Shown in pieces: positions 48,569 through 58,155 of a DNA stretch of 64,000 bases. The stretch is from Tolypothrix sp. FACHB-123 (GTDB lineage Bacteria > Cyanobacteriota > Cyanobacteriia > Cyanobacteriales > Nostocaceae), in contig NZ_JACJRE010000001.1 of assembly GCF_014697075.1 (NCBI RefSeq), positions 248,001 through 312,000 of the forward strand. Reading direction: 5' to 3'. The position numbers were made by a program, and so were the translations under genes. The notes beneath the pieces are model-generated. The model made no database searches. It saw nothing but the letters and a program-made list of their open reading frames with translations, and had not been told where the DNA came from. Position 1 is the first letter of the stretch. Every line of letters starts with the position of its first letter.

Positions 48569-50563
48569 ATGATGTTAAAAATGCCGAATTGCGATCGCAA
48601 AAAATACAGTAATGCTATTGTCAAGCAGAGCGATAGCAGATGGTTTCTGACTTATATCTCACCTGTAGTTGTTACGGCACTGTGTTTATATACTACCAGT
48701 CTTACCAGGGCCCAACAGTTACCTACAAGCAATATCCCTGCACCCACTGTAAAACCAGAGGCGTCTACAGTTCCCTCAAATCGGGGCATTATCTATGGTA
48801 ATCAAATTTCCCTCAATGGTCGGACTGTTGCAGGGGCTTGGCTACAGCGTCCTGTAAATGCAGATCAACCGACAATTCACATCAGTGACGGCGCACTCCG
48901 ACAATTAATCGGGGTGGACTTATTAAATACTAACAATCCTGCCCAACAACCAATAGAGTGGTTTTCACCCAATAGTACACCAACATCTTTAAGTGCTTGG
49001 CTGCAAAGAGGATATCGCTATTTAGATATTACAAATTTAGCGCAGACAGCAGGATGGCAAATCCAAGCCAATGGCAACATTTTAGTAATTTCTACTCCAA
49101 CTGCAAAAGTCAGAGAAATTTCACAAAATCAAGAAAGTTTTGGCGATCGTTTGACTGTAAATCTAGACCGTCCCACACCTTGGCAAGTTAGGCAAGAGTT
49201 ACCTGTCAAAAGCCCCCAAGATCCAGATACGCCAACTGCTAAACCTGCTAAAATTCCCAATCGCATCTGGAAAGTCACCATCGATGGGATAGCCGATCCG
49301 GCTTTGATACAACTGTATAGTCCCCTACCGCCAACACCATTACCAGCGCCAGTACCAAATCTGCTCAAACAGTTATTACCTGCACCAGAAGCATTAATCA
49401 AGCAAGTGGAGGTAGTCAACAATCAAACAGTTATTAGTTTGAGCATTCCTTTTGGGATGTCACCCAGAATTACTACTGTCGCTAATCCCAATCGCCTGAT
49501 TATTGATGTACGACCGGATGCATTAGTAGCAAAAGATATTACCTGGGCTAGGGGATTACGCTGGCGACAGCAGATAGTCAATTTAGGTAAAGAACGCTTC
49601 CCAGTTGTTTGGCTAGAAATTAATCCCCGCGCCTTTGGGTTAACATTAAAACCGATTCACAGCAATCCCAATGCAGTAGAGGGAACTTCTCCCTTAATGC
49701 AAATAGCACCGAGATATTCAGCCGCAGCCGCCATTAATGCTGGTTACTTTAACCGCAATAATCGCTTACCTTTAGGTGCAATTCGCCAAAATGGGCAATG
49801 GATATCCGGGCCGATCTTAAACCGAGGCGCGATCGCTTGGAACAATTCAGGACAATTTTACTTCGATCGCCTGACCTTACAAGAAACTTTAACTGCATCG
49901 AATAATTTGCGTTCGCCAATTCTCTTTCTCAACAGCGCCTATATTCAAAGTGGTATAGCCCGTTACACCAGCCTTTGGGGACAATCTTACACCCCCCTTT
50001 CAGATAACGAAATCATCTTGACAGTCCAAAAAGAGCAAGTTATCACTCAATTACCGGGTGGTAAAGCTGGGCAAACAAGCTTTCCTATTCCCCCTGATGG
50101 CTACCTGCTTGTTTTGAGAGGTAACGCTGTCAATACTGCTGCCCAATTACCTCTAGGTACCACGATAAACATTACTAGCACCACAATTTCTAGTGATTTT
50201 AGTCGTTATCCCAACATCATTGGTGCAGGGCCGCTACTCATCAAAAATCGTCAAATTGTTCTTGATGGTAAAGCCGAAAGATTTAGCGATGCCTTTATTG
50301 CGGAAAAAGCTATTCGCAGTGGTATCTGTACCAATAGCACAGGTCAATTGATGATTACAGCCACACACAACCGTGCAGGCGGCCCCGGCCCAACTTTAGC
50401 GGAACATGCTCAACTAATGCAACTTCTAGGTTGTGTAGATGCTCTCAATTTGGACGGTGGTAGTTCCACCAGTCTTTACCTAGGAGGGCAATTGCTTGAC
50501 CGTTCCCCCAATACTGCTGCCCGTGTCCACAACGGCATTGGTATTTTCTTGGAACAAAAGTAA
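48569..50563 (+). CDS. Phosphodiester glycosidase (NAGPA/DUF2233) family protein
   Basis: A 664-residue exported protein. A signal or anchor segment (WFLTYISPVVVTALCLYTTSL) lies at about 25-45. The N-terminal half has a LysM- or STN-like stretch (YRYLDITNLAQTAGWQIQANGNILVIS) and an AMIN-like beta region ending NPNRLIIDVRPDAL near 305-320. The C-terminal about 340 residues match the NAGPA family: AINAGYFNRNNRLPLG, GAIAWNNSGQFYFDR, IIGAGPLLIKNRQ and the hallmark LNLDGGSSTSLYLGG. Family enzymes cleave sugar-phosphodiester bonds, as in uncovering mannose-6-phosphate; the bacterial substrate may be a wall or surface glycan. Two adjacent ATG codons exist at the start; I take the first. Confidence 0.85.
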   Translation: MMLKMPNCDRKKYSNAIVKQSDSRWFLTYISPVVVTALCLYTTSLTRAQQLPTSNIPAPTVKPEASTVPSNRGIIYGNQISLNGRTVAGAWLQRPVNADQPTIHISDGALRQLIGVDLLNTNNPAQQPIEWFSPNSTPTSLSAWLQRGYRYLDITNLAQTAGWQIQANGNILVISTPTAKVREISQNQESFGDRLTVNLDRPTPWQVRQELPVKSPQDPDTPTAKPAKIPNRIWKVTIDGIADPALIQLYSPLPPTPLPAPVPNLLKQLLPAPEALIKQVEVVNNQTVISLSIPFGMSPRITTVANPNRLIIDVRPDALVAKDITWARGLRWRQQIVNLGKERFPVVWLEINPRAFGLTLKPIHSNPNAVEGTSPLMQIAPRYSAAAAINAGYFNRNNRLPLGAIRQNGQWISGPILNRGAIAWNNSGQFYFDRLTLQETLTASNNLRSPILFLNSAYIQSGIARYTSLWGQSYTPLSDNEIILTVQKEQVITQLPGGKAGQTSFPIPPDGYLLVLRGNAVNTAAQLPLGTTINITSTTISSDFSRYPNIIGAGPLLIKNRQIVLDGKAERFSDAFIAEKAIRSGICTNSTGQLMITATHNRAGGPGPTLAEHAQLMQLLGCVDALNLDGGSSTSLYLGGQLLDRSPNTAARVHNGIGIFLEQK

Positions 50564-50569
50564 GGAATT

Positions 50570-50690
50570 GGGCATGGGGCATTGGGCATTGGAAACAATT
50601 TTGGATTTTGGATTTTAGATTTTAGATTAAAATCCAAAATCGCAAATCTAAAATCTAAAATTCATTGTCCTCCTTGTCCCCCCTCTGCCT
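50570..50690. repeat. Compound intergenic repeat cluster
   Basis: GGGCATT heptamers (about 50571-50593) are followed by GGATTTT/AGATTTT units and their complements (50601-50664), which can fold into a long AT hairpin. The order matches the cluster at 26124-26245. Confidence 0.75.
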
Positions 50691-50844
50691 ACCCAACACA
50701 TTTCCAGCACTATATTTTTCTCTTTGTTATGGTAGGCAAGGTACGACTCAATTCTTGATGTTCGCAACTACACGGTAACACCAGAGTTCTCATCAATGGT
50801 TCTTAGAGTACAGACGGTTTTTAATGTCTTTCAATGAGGTTACT

Positions 50845-51273
50845 ATGGTTCAAATTTCCGAAACAACACAAACTAACACTCTCCCCTTACCTTCATCTGT
50901 GACTTCCAGAGGCGTTGCAGCTACAGAATTACGCCCTTGGGGTTCTTTCACAGTGTTGGAAGAAGGACGAGGATATAAAATTAAACGCATTGAAGTTAAG
51001 CCAGGACACCGCCTCAGCCTGCAAATGCACCATCACCGCAGCGAACACTGGATTGTTGTTTGTGGTACAGCTAGGGTATTGTGCGGCGATCGCGAAATTT
51101 TATTAACTAACAATCAATCTACCTATGTACCTCAATGTACAGCCCACCGTCTAGAGAACCCTGGTGTCATTCCCTTGGTTTTAATCGAAGTTCAAAATGG
51201 TGAATACTTGGGTGAAGACGACATCATCCGCTATCAAGATGATTACGCCCGCACTGGCGAGCCAAGCCGTTAA
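50845..51273 (+). CDS. Cupin, mannose-6-phosphate isomerase type II C-terminal-like
   Basis: A 142-residue single-domain cupin. RPWGSFTVLEEGRGYKIKRIEVKPG, LQMHHHRSEHWIVVCGTARV and ENPGVIPLVLIEVQNGEYLGEDDIIRYQDDY match the C-terminal isomerase domain of bifunctional GDP-mannose pyrophosphorylase/PMI enzymes. The His/Glu metal ligands of cupin motif 1 are present. Here the domain stands alone, without the nucleotidyltransferase. It could interconvert mannose-6-P and fructose-6-P or act on a related sugar. TGAGGT before the ATG at 50845 favours it over an ATG seven codons upstream. Confidence 0.86.
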   Translation: MVQISETTQTNTLPLPSSVTSRGVAATELRPWGSFTVLEEGRGYKIKRIEVKPGHRLSLQMHHHRSEHWIVVCGTARVLCGDREILLTNNQSTYVPQCTAHRLENPGVIPLVLIEVQNGEYLGEDDIIRYQDDYARTGEPSR

Positions 51274-51302
51274 ATTGTCCTAATTTAGCAATCTTTCACC
51301 TT

Positions 51303-51330
51303 ATCCCACCTGTTTATCGGGTGGGATTTT
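51303..51330 (+). terminator. Rho-independent terminator
   Basis: ATCCCACC and GGTGGGAT pair around TGTTTATCGG-type loop bases and are followed by TTT. It lies 30 bp after the cupin stop. Confidence 0.82.
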
Positions 51331-51365
51331 GCATTAAGGATTCGGTAGGTAATATTGATTTTTCT

Positions 51366-51441
51366 CCCCAATGCCCAATGCCCAATGCCCAATGCCCAAT
51401 GCCCAATGCCCCATGCCCAATGCCCAATGCCCAATGCCCCA
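51366..51441. repeat. Ten-copy AATGCCC heptamer array
   Basis: About ten consecutive 7-bp units, nine AATGCCC and one CATGCCC, in perfect register. This is the short tandemly repeated repetitive (STRR) type known from heterocystous cyanobacteria. It ends about 50 bp before the A-type carrier gene, within its likely promoter region. Confidence 0.92.
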
Positions 51442-51490
51442 TTCTGTAATACTCTAAAGATCGGGTTTAAAATGTCTAAGAATAAACTCT

Positions 51491-51823
51491 ATGATTCAAT
51501 TGAGTCCCGCAGCTGCAAATGAAATCTTTAGGTTAAAGTTAAAGCAGCCACAAAATGTTTTATTTCGATTAACAATTAAACCTGGTGGTTGTTCTGGCTG
51601 GTTTTACGATCTGTCTTTTGATGAAACTGTTAAAGTTGGCGATCGCACTTTTGACTTGAATGGTATTCCTTCAGTGATCGATGCCGAGAGTTTAAAATAT
51701 ATTAATGGTTTAACCGTTGATTATTCAGAAGATCTCATGGGTGGGGGCTTTCGCTTCCAAAATCCCCAAGCGATCGCCATTTGTGGATGTGGCAATTCTT
51801 TCGAGCTGAATCCAGAATATTGA
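51491..51823 (+). CDS. A-type iron-sulfur carrier (IscA/SufA/HesB family)
   Basis: A 110-residue scaffold/carrier protein that takes part in Fe-S cluster assembly. The three cluster Cys are Cys34 (KPGGCSGW), Cys98 and Cys100 (ICGCGNSFEL), with the normal C-x63-C-x-C pattern. The length is typical. The middle contains GGGFRFQNPQAI, close to the SGF-FQNPNA motif of the family. It lies directly upstream of rpsL on the same strand. Which paralogue it is cannot be settled from sequence alone. The promoter region contains the heptamer array. Confidence 0.9.
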   Translation: MIQLSPAAANEIFRLKLKQPQNVLFRLTIKPGGCSGWFYDLSFDETVKVGDRTFDLNGIPSVIDAESLKYINGLTVDYSEDLMGGGFRFQNPQAIAICGCGNSFELNPEY

Positions 51824-51959
51824 GTCAACCATCAATAATCTAGAACATTCACAGACTCAAAAATCCCCGAAAAATACTAATTGACATGAAATCCTGAAAA
51901 AAGTTATAATTAGGATTTGTTAAAACTTAGACCCTAAGCAGCTTCACGCGCTGTAACTC

Positions 51960-52343
51960 ATGCCAACTATACAGCAGCTCATACGTAATGAACGCGAAAA
52001 AGCGCGTCAGAAAACCAAGTCTCCTGCTCTGAAACAATGCCCCCAACGCCGGGGTGTATGTACCAGAGTATACACGACTACTCCTAAAAAGCCTAACTCA
52101 GCCCTCCGGAAAGTGGCAAGAGTCAGGTTGACTTCTGGATTTGAAGTAACAGCTTACATTCCAGGTATCGGTCACAACCTCCAAGAACACTCTGTTGTGA
52201 TGATTCGTGGTGGTCGGGTTAAGGATCTCCCTGGTGTGAGATACCATATTATCCGTGGCACCTTAGATACAGCCGGGGTCAAAGACCGCAAGCAAGGACG
52301 TTCCAAGTATGGAACCAAGCGTCCCAAAGAAGCGAAAAAATAG
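51960..52343 (+). CDS. rpsL: 30S ribosomal protein S12
   Basis: This decoding-centre protein of the small subunit has 127 residues, near the 124 of E. coli. [41 protein letters not shown] and [33 protein letters not shown] are diagnostic. The Lys at PKKPNSA and the Lys-Asp-Leu-Pro loop (GGRVKDLPG) are the known streptomycin-resistance positions and look wild type. It is the first gene of the str cluster (rpsL-rpsG-fusA-tuf-rpsJ). Confidence 0.99.
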   Translation: MPTIQQLIRNEREKARQKTKSPALKQCPQRRGVCTRVYTTTPKKPNSALRKVARVRLTSGFEVTAYIPGIGHNLQEHSVVMIRGGRVKDLPGVRYHIIRGTLDTAGVKDRKQGRSKYGTKRPKEAKK

Positions 52344-52723
52344 GAACTAGACGATTAATCGAATTAAATTACGATTAATCGTCTGGCCTAAAAGGACGCA
52401 CCGAACAAAAAAGGGCATTCGCCGCAGCATTAGTTATACTTCTTTTGTCTGTGTCAACAAATCAAGTTTTTCACTAAGCGAGCAAGTGTAGGAACTTTTG
52501 ACCAGAATCGTAGAAAGTGACAGCAACGCTTTAATCTAGATATTAAGGTTTATGAATGTTGTCGCCTTGTTTATCTGAAGTCAGGTAACAAGTGAATTAG
52601 GTTGACCTGGCTGCATCTGTAAAAGAAAAATTCAGGAAGTTTGAGCGGCGGTTCGTACCGCTTTTAGTTTCCGGTGTCTGATAGCATATAATTTCGTTGC
52701 CAAAACCGAATTAAGGGTGAAGT
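52344..52723 (+). other. rpsL-rpsG gap with a 13-bp inverted repeat
   Basis: AGACGATTAATCG (52349-52361) and CGATTAATCGTCT (52372-52384) form a perfect 13-bp stem only 5 bp after the rpsL stop. No T-tract follows, so it may be a processing or attenuation element. The remaining 340 bp hold no gene and could contain a second promoter for rpsG. Confidence 0.6.
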
Positions 52724-53194
52724 ATGTCTCGTCGTGGTGTTAGTCAAAGGCGCCCAGTTCCGCCTGACTCAGTTTATAATAGCCGCCTGGTTAGCATGAT
52801 AATGCGGCGCATAATGCGTCATGGAAAAAAATCACTAGCGGCACGCATCGTTTATGATGCGATGAAAACAATTGAAGAACGCACTGGTAATCCAGCGTTA
52901 GAAACCTTTGAAAGAGCAGTGCGTAACGCAACTCCTTTAGTAGAAGTCAAAGCTCGCCGAGTTGGTGGAGCTACCTATCAAGTACCAATGGAAGTGCGTT
53001 CAGAACGGGGTACTACCCTAGCACTACGTTGGCTGGTACAATTTTCTCGTTCTCGACCCGGACGCACAATGGCTGGCAAGTTGGCCAATGAGTTAATGGA
53101 TGCAGCCAACGAAACTGGAAATGCTATTCGTAAGCGGGAAGAAACACACCGCATGGCAGAAGCCAACAAAGCCTTTGCTCACTATCGTTACTAA
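52724..53194 (+). CDS. rpsG: 30S ribosomal protein S7
   Basis: A 156-residue primary 16S rRNA-binding protein that organises the head of the small subunit. [65 protein letters not shown] and the end [15 protein letters not shown] are typical. The ATG follows AAGGGTGAAGT. In many bacteria S7 autoregulates the str operon by binding the rpsL-rpsG interval. Here that gap is unusually long (380 bp), so control may differ. Confidence 0.99.
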   Translation: MSRRGVSQRRPVPPDSVYNSRLVSMIMRRIMRHGKKSLAARIVYDAMKTIEERTGNPALETFERAVRNATPLVEVKARRVGGATYQVPMEVRSERGTTLALRWLVQFSRSRPGRTMAGKLANELMDAANETGNAIRKREETHRMAEANKAFAHYRY

Positions 53195-53332
53195 ATCCAA
53201 AAGCGGTATATCGTGATATCTGGTAACGATATATCGCGGGGTTCAAAAAAAGACGGTTTTCCGTAAAAGTATAGAATCTTAACAAAGAGTAATATACAAG
53301 ATATCATGAGGCAAAAACTATAGGAGGCTACT

Positions 53333-55411
53333 GTGGCACGCACGATCCCGCTAGAGAGAGTACGCAATATCGGCATTGCGGCGCATATAGATGCGGGCAA
53401 GACAACAACAACAGAGAGAATATTGTTTTACTCTGGGATAATTCATAAAATTGGCGAAGTCCATGAAGGAACCGCCGTTACCGACTGGATGGAGCAAGAG
53501 AGGGAAAGAGGTATTACCATCACCGCTGCTGCGATCAGTACCAGTTGGAAAGATCATCAAATAAACATTATCGATACTCCAGGTCACGTTGACTTCACTA
53601 TCGAAGTTGAACGCTCCATGCGTGTGTTGGATGGTGTAATCGCCGTGTTCTGTTCTGTAGGTGGTGTTCAACCCCAATCAGAGACAGTATGGCGACAAGC
53701 AGACCGCTATAAAGTGCCGCGCATAGCCTTTATCAACAAGATGGATCGTACAGGCGCGAACTTCTACAGAGTTCACGAGCAAATGCGCGATCGCTTGCGA
53801 GCTAATGCCATAGCCATTCAACTACCAATTGGTAGTGAAACCGAATTTAAAGGCATCGTTGACCTGGTACGGATGCGTGCCTATATTTACAACAACGATC
53901 AGGGAACAGATATTCAGGAAACTGAAATTCCCGCCGAATTGCAAGAGCAAGCTGCAGAATACCGCACCAAACTCATCGAAGCAGTATCAGAAACCGATGA
54001 TGATTTGATGACTAAGTACTTCGAGGGTGAAGAACTTACAGAAGCGGAAATTCAGACTGCTCTGCGCAAAGGAACCATCGCGGGTTCAATTGTACCAGTG
54101 CTTTGCGGTTCAGCATTCAAAAATAAAGGCGTACAGCTGATGTTGGATGCGGTTGTAGATTATCTACCAGCACCAATTGATGTCCCCGCAATTCAAGGTA
54201 CATTGCCTAACGGTGATACTGTTGAACGTCGGGCTGATGATAACGAACCTTTATCAGCTTTAGCATTCAAGATTATGGCTGACCCATATGGTCGCCTAAC
54301 CTTTGTGCGCGTTTATTCTGGTGTTCTCAAGAAAGGCAGCTACATTCTCAACGCGACCAAGAATAAGAAAGAACGGATCTCACGCCTAGTTATTTTGAAA
54401 GCGGATGAACGACAAGATGTCGAAGAAATGCGGGCTGGAGATCTAGGTGCAGCGTTGGGTTTGAAAGATACTTTAACAGGTGACACGATTACTGATGAAG
54501 GAGCGCCAGTAATTCTGGAATCTTTATTCATCCCTGAGCCTGTAATCTCGGTGGCGGTTGAACCCAAAACCAAGAATGACATGGATAAATTATCCAAGGC
54601 ACTGCAATCGCTCTCAGAAGAAGACCCGACCTTCCGCGTCCACGTCGATCCTGAAACCAACCAAACAGTGATTGCAGGGATGGGAGAGCTACACCTGGAA
54701 ATTCTGGTAGACCGGATGTTACGTGAATTTAAAGTGGAAGCAAACGTGGGTGCGCCCCAAGTTGCTTACCGCGAAACAATTCGTAAAGCAGTCTCCAAAA
54801 TCGAAGGTAAATTTATCCGCCAAAGTGGTGGTAAGGGTCAATATGGTCACGTTGTGATCGATTTGGAACCAGGTGAACCAGGAAGCGGCTTTGAATTTGT
54901 TTCTAAGATTGTGGGTGGTGTTGTACCAAAAGAGTACATTGGCCCCGCAGAACAAGGAATGAAAGAATGCTGCGAATCAGGGATTTTAGCTGGCTATCCA
55001 CTCATTGATGTGAAGGCAACATTGGTAGATGGCTCTTACCATGATGTAGACTCTTCAGAAATGGCTTTCAAAATCGCCGGATCTATGGCGTTGAAAGAAG
55101 CAGTAACCAAAGCTGCACCCGTCCTTTTAGAGCCTATGATGAAAGTCGAAGTCGAAGTTCCAGAGAACTTCCTGGGCGATGTCATGGGTGACCTCAATTC
55201 TCGTCGGGGACAAATTGAGGGTATGGGATCTGAGCAAGGTCTTGCTAAAGTGACTGCTAAAGTCCCATTGGCAGAAATGTTTGGCTACGCCACCGATATC
55301 CGGTCTAAAACCCAGGGTCGGGGCATCTTCTCAATGGAGTTTAGCCACTACGAAGAAGTGCCTCGCAACGTGGCTGAGGCAATCATCGCTAAAAGCAAAG
55401 GGAACGCTTAA
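53333..55411 (+). CDS. fusA: Elongation factor G
   Basis: This translocation GTPase has 692 residues. The start is GTG at 53333, preceded by the strong site TAGGAGGCTACT. GTPase motifs are [15 protein letters not shown] (G1), [10 protein letters not shown] (G2), DTPGHVDFT (G3) and [10 protein letters not shown] (G4). Domains II-V follow, including [13 protein letters not shown] and [23 protein letters not shown], with [22 protein letters not shown] near the end. The length is normal. tuf follows after 22 bp. Confidence 0.99.
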   Translation: MARTIPLERVRNIGIAAHIDAGKTTTTERILFYSGIIHKIGEVHEGTAVTDWMEQERERGITITAAAISTSWKDHQINIIDTPGHVDFTIEVERSMRVLDGVIAVFCSVGGVQPQSETVWRQADRYKVPRIAFINKMDRTGANFYRVHEQMRDRLRANAIAIQLPIGSETEFKGIVDLVRMRAYIYNNDQGTDIQETEIPAELQEQAAEYRTKLIEAVSETDDDLMTKYFEGEELTEAEIQTALRKGTIAGSIVPVLCGSAFKNKGVQLMLDAVVDYLPAPIDVPAIQGTLPNGDTVERRADDNEPLSALAFKIMADPYGRLTFVRVYSGVLKKGSYILNATKNKKERISRLVILKADERQDVEEMRAGDLGAALGLKDTLTGDTITDEGAPVILESLFIPEPVISVAVEPKTKNDMDKLSKALQSLSEEDPTFRVHVDPETNQTVIAGMGELHLEILVDRMLREFKVEANVGAPQVAYRETIRKAVSKIEGKFIRQSGGKGQYGHVVIDLEPGEPGSGFEFVSKIVGGVVPKEYIGPAEQGMKECCESGILAGYPLIDVKATLVDGSYHDVDSSEMAFKIAGSMALKEAVTKAAPVLLEPMMKVEVEVPENFLGDVMGDLNSRRGQIEGMGSEQGLAKVTAKVPLAEMFGYATDIRSKTQGRGIFSMEFSHYEEVPRNVAEAIIAKSKGNA

Positions 55412-55433
55412 TTAAAAAAGGAAACGAGCATTC

Positions 55434-56663
55434 ATGGCACGCGCAAAGTTTGAAAGGAATAAACCCCACGTTAACATCGGTACTGTTGGCCACGTTGACC
55501 ACGGTAAAACAACATTAACAGCAGCTATCACCATGACCTTGGCAGCTATGGGCCAAGCTGTAGCTAAAGGCTACGACCAAATCGACAACGCACCAGAAGA
55601 AAAGGCGCGGGGTATTACCATAAATACCGCTCACGTTGAGTATGAAACCGCCAATCGCCACTATGCTCACGTAGACTGTCCCGGACACGCTGACTACGTG
55701 AAAAACATGATCACTGGTGCGGCGCAAATGGATGGAGCAATTCTGGTAGTAGCTGCTACTGATGGCCCTATGCCTCAAACCCGCGAACACATCCTGCTAG
55801 CTAAGCAGGTAGGTGTACCCAGCCTGGTTGTCTTCTTGAACAAAGAAGACATGATGGACGACCCAGAATTACTAGAGTTGGTGGAATTAGAACTCAGAGA
55901 ATTGCTGAGCAGCTATGAATTTGATGGTGACAATATTCCCATTATCAAGGGTTCAGGTCTCAAAGCTCTAGAAAAAATGACTGCTAGCCCCAAAACTCAA
56001 CGGGGTGAAGATGAATGGGTAGATAAAATCTACCAACTGATGGACGCAGTAGATTCCTACATTCCCACTCCTGAGCGTGATATAGACAAACCCTTCTTGA
56101 TGGCGGTAGAAGACGTATTCTCCATCACAGGTCGTGGTACAGTTGCTACCGGACGGATTGAACGCGGTAAAGTTAAGGTCGGTGATGTTGTTGAGTTAGT
56201 GGGTATTAGAGACACCCGTAATACCACCGTAACCGGGATCGAGATGTTCAAGAAGAGTCTCGAAGAAGGTATGGCTGGGGATAACGCAGGTGTACTCCTA
56301 CGTGGTATCCAAAAGGCAGATATTGAACGCGGTATGGTGCTAGCTAAACCCGGTTCAATTACACCTCACACTCAATTTGAAGGTGAAGTCTACGTTCTTA
56401 AAGAATCTGAAGGTGGTCGGAAAACTCCTTTTTTCCCTGGCTACCGTCCCCAGTTCTATGTACGGACAACTGATGTAACCGGCACCATCACAGCTTTTAC
56501 CTCTGATGAAGGCGGCGCGGCAGAAATGGTCATGCCAGGCGATCGCATCAAAATGACTGTAGAATTGATCAACCCAATCGCGATTGAGCAAGGGATGCGC
56601 TTTGCAATTCGTGAAGGTGGTCGTACCATCGGTGCTGGTGTTGTTTCTAAGATTCTCAAATAA
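55434..56663 (+). CDS. tuf: Elongation factor Tu
   Basis: This aminoacyl-tRNA delivery GTPase has 409 residues. Motifs are GHVDHGKTT (G1), [10 protein letters not shown] (G2), [20 protein letters not shown] (G3) and NKEDM (G4; the Cys of the common NKCDM is Glu here, as in other cyanobacteria and plastids). A ten-residue-type insert ([22 protein letters not shown]) is also cyanobacterial. The end is [22 protein letters not shown] terminator-like stem follows at 56689. Confidence 0.99.
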   Translation: MARAKFERNKPHVNIGTVGHVDHGKTTLTAAITMTLAAMGQAVAKGYDQIDNAPEEKARGITINTAHVEYETANRHYAHVDCPGHADYVKNMITGAAQMDGAILVVAATDGPMPQTREHILLAKQVGVPSLVVFLNKEDMMDDPELLELVELELRELLSSYEFDGDNIPIIKGSGLKALEKMTASPKTQRGEDEWVDKIYQLMDAVDSYIPTPERDIDKPFLMAVEDVFSITGRGTVATGRIERGKVKVGDVVELVGIRDTRNTTVTGIEMFKKSLEEGMAGDNAGVLLRGIQKADIERGMVLAKPGSITPHTQFEGEVYVLKESEGGRKTPFFPGYRPQFYVRTTDVTGTITAFTSDEGGAAEMVMPGDRIKMTVELINPIAIEQGMRFAIREGGRTIGAGVVSKILK

Positions 56664-56688
56664 CAACACCTTTGTAGCTCTCATTAAC

Positions 56689-56726
56689 AAGGAGCAGAGA
56701 TAGCACAATCATTCTCTGCTCCTTTC
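56689..56726 (+). terminator. Stem-loop terminator between tuf and rpsJ
   Basis: AAGGAGCAGAGA and TCTCTGCTCCTT form a perfect 12-bp stem with a 12-base loop, followed by pyrimidines (TCTCTTCCC). It probably ends or attenuates most transcripts before rpsJ. Confidence 0.8.
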
Positions 56727-56837
56727 TCTTCCCTTTGTTGAAAGGATTGGCAATTGGGAATGGAAATTTATTTTCCCAGTCCCCAGTCTCCAGTTCTTTC
56801 TAATAACTCATACTAACCAGAACCTAGAAAACTAAAG

Positions 56838-57155
56838 ATGGCAACTCTACAGCAGCAGAAAATTAGAATCCGCTTACAAGCTTTCGATCGTCGCTTATTG
56901 GATACATCTTGCGAGAAGATTGTAGACACCGCTAACCGTACCAACGCCACAGCTATTGGGCCCATTCCTTTACCGACAAAACGTAAGATCTATTGTGTAT
57001 TGCGATCGCCTCACGTAGATAAAGATTCCCGAGAACATTTTGAAACTCGCACCCATCGCCGGATCATTGATATCTATCAACCTTCTTCTAAAACTATTGA
57101 TGCGCTGATGAAGTTGGATTTACCATCAGGTGTAGATATCGAAGTAAAGCTATAA
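56838..57155 (+). CDS. rpsJ: 30S ribosomal protein S10
   Basis: A 105-residue small-subunit head protein that also serves transcription antitermination with Nus[36 protein letters not shown]-type ([36 protein letters not shown]) and [16 protein letters not shown] are diagnostic. In cyanobacteria rpsJ sits at the end of the str cluster, as here, instead of heading the S10 operon. Confidence 0.99.
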   Translation: MATLQQQKIRIRLQAFDRRLLDTSCEKIVDTANRTNATAIGPIPLPTKRKIYCVLRSPHVDKDSREHFETRTHRRIIDIYQPSSKTIDALMKLDLPSGVDIEVKL

Positions 57156-57259
57156 AGTCAAAAGTCTATAGTTAAAAGTTCATAGTCAAGCGCCATTAAC
57201 CTTGACCAATGACCATTGACAAAGCCCATAGTTTGATCTGAGATTTCCTCCGCTCAGAC

Positions 57260-57300
57260 GGCAGTTCCTTTAAGCGGGGGAACCCCACCAACGGACTGCC
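57260..57300. repeat. GC-rich palindromic repeat
   Basis: GGCAGTTCC and GGACTGCC enclose an inner GGGG-AA-CCCC. It is flanked by TGACCAT/TTGACCA heptamers (57175-57230 and 57310-57345). Together these fill the 330-bp gap after rpsJ. Confidence 0.65.
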
Positions 57301-57361
57301 TCAACTTTGTAAGAATGACCATTGACCATTGACCCTTGACTGTTGTATTAAGATTGACATT

Positions 57362-57391
57362 GCCCTGAAGTAATCTACCTCAGGGCTTTTT
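57362..57391 (+). terminator. Terminator at the end of the str cluster
   Basis: GCCCTGA (57362-57368) and TCAGGGC (57380-57386) pair with an 11-base loop and are followed by five T. It is 207 bp past rpsJ, apparently pushed downstream by inserted repeats. Confidence 0.82.
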
Positions 57392-57485
57392 AATTAGCAT
57401 TCAAAACAAATGATAGAATATAGACAAATTACGGGAGAAGCAGAGTACTTTAAATCTTAGAGATTAACTTTATACCAAAGTAATT

Positions 57486-58136
57486 ATGACATCCTCATCT
57501 AGAATTGCAGTTCGCGAACTACCTGTGTTCCCGTTGCCTGATGTAGTTCTTTTTCCCAGCAGACCATTACCTCTGCATATATTTGAATTTCGCTACCGAA
57601 TCATGATGAACACGATTCTCGAAAGCGATCGCAGGTTTGGTGTTTTAATGGTCGATCCAGTCAAAGGTACCATTGCTAATGTTGGTTGCTGTGCAGAAAT
57701 TATTCATTATCAGCGACTGCCAGATGACCGGATGAAGATGTTAACTTTAGGTCAGCAAAGATTCCGTGTTTTAGAATATGTTCGCGAAAAACCTTACCGC
57801 GTAGCTTTAGTTGAGTGGATTGAAGACCAAGCACCAACTAAGGATTTGCGGCCTTTAGCATCTGAAGTTGAACAACTGCTGCGTGATGTTGTGCGTCTTT
57901 CGGCGAAGTTAACAGAACAAAATATTGAATTACCAGAAGATGTCCCCGATTTACCCACAGAATTATCCTATTGGGTAGCCAGTAACCTTTATGGTGTAGC
58001 CTCGGAGCAGCAATCACTACTAGAAATGCGAGATACTGTTGCTCGTCTAAAACGGGAATCAGAAATCTTGACTTCTACCAGAAATCACTTAGCAGCACGT
58101 ACTGTGCTCAAAGACACATTTAACCAAAAGTTATAG
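57486..58136 (+). CDS. LON substrate-binding (N-terminal) domain protein
   Basis: A 216-residue protein matching the N-terminal domain of Lon protease without its ATPase and peptidase parts. RELPVFPLPDVVLFPSRPLPLHIFEFRYRIMMNTIL is the signature start, followed by FGVLMVDP, GCCAEIIHYQRLPDDRMKMLTLGQQRFRVLEY and a helical end (LLEMRDTVARLKRESEIL). Stand-alone forms are common in cyanobacteria and plants; their role is not settled (substrate recognition or protein folding has been proposed). It follows the str cluster on the same strand and converges with pheA. Confidence 0.9.
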   Translation: MTSSSRIAVRELPVFPLPDVVLFPSRPLPLHIFEFRYRIMMNTILESDRRFGVLMVDPVKGTIANVGCCAEIIHYQRLPDDRMKMLTLGQQRFRVLEYVREKPYRVALVEWIEDQAPTKDLRPLASEVEQLLRDVVRLSAKLTEQNIELPEDVPDLPTELSYWVASNLYGVASEQQSLLEMRDTVARLKRESEILTSTRNHLAARTVLKDTFNQKL

Positions 58137-58155
58137 GTTAATAGTCAACTGAAAG

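Noticed and set aside
51366-51441. CRISPR array
   Set aside because: The units are only 7 bp and directly abut, with no spacers, so this is a heptamer tandem repeat.
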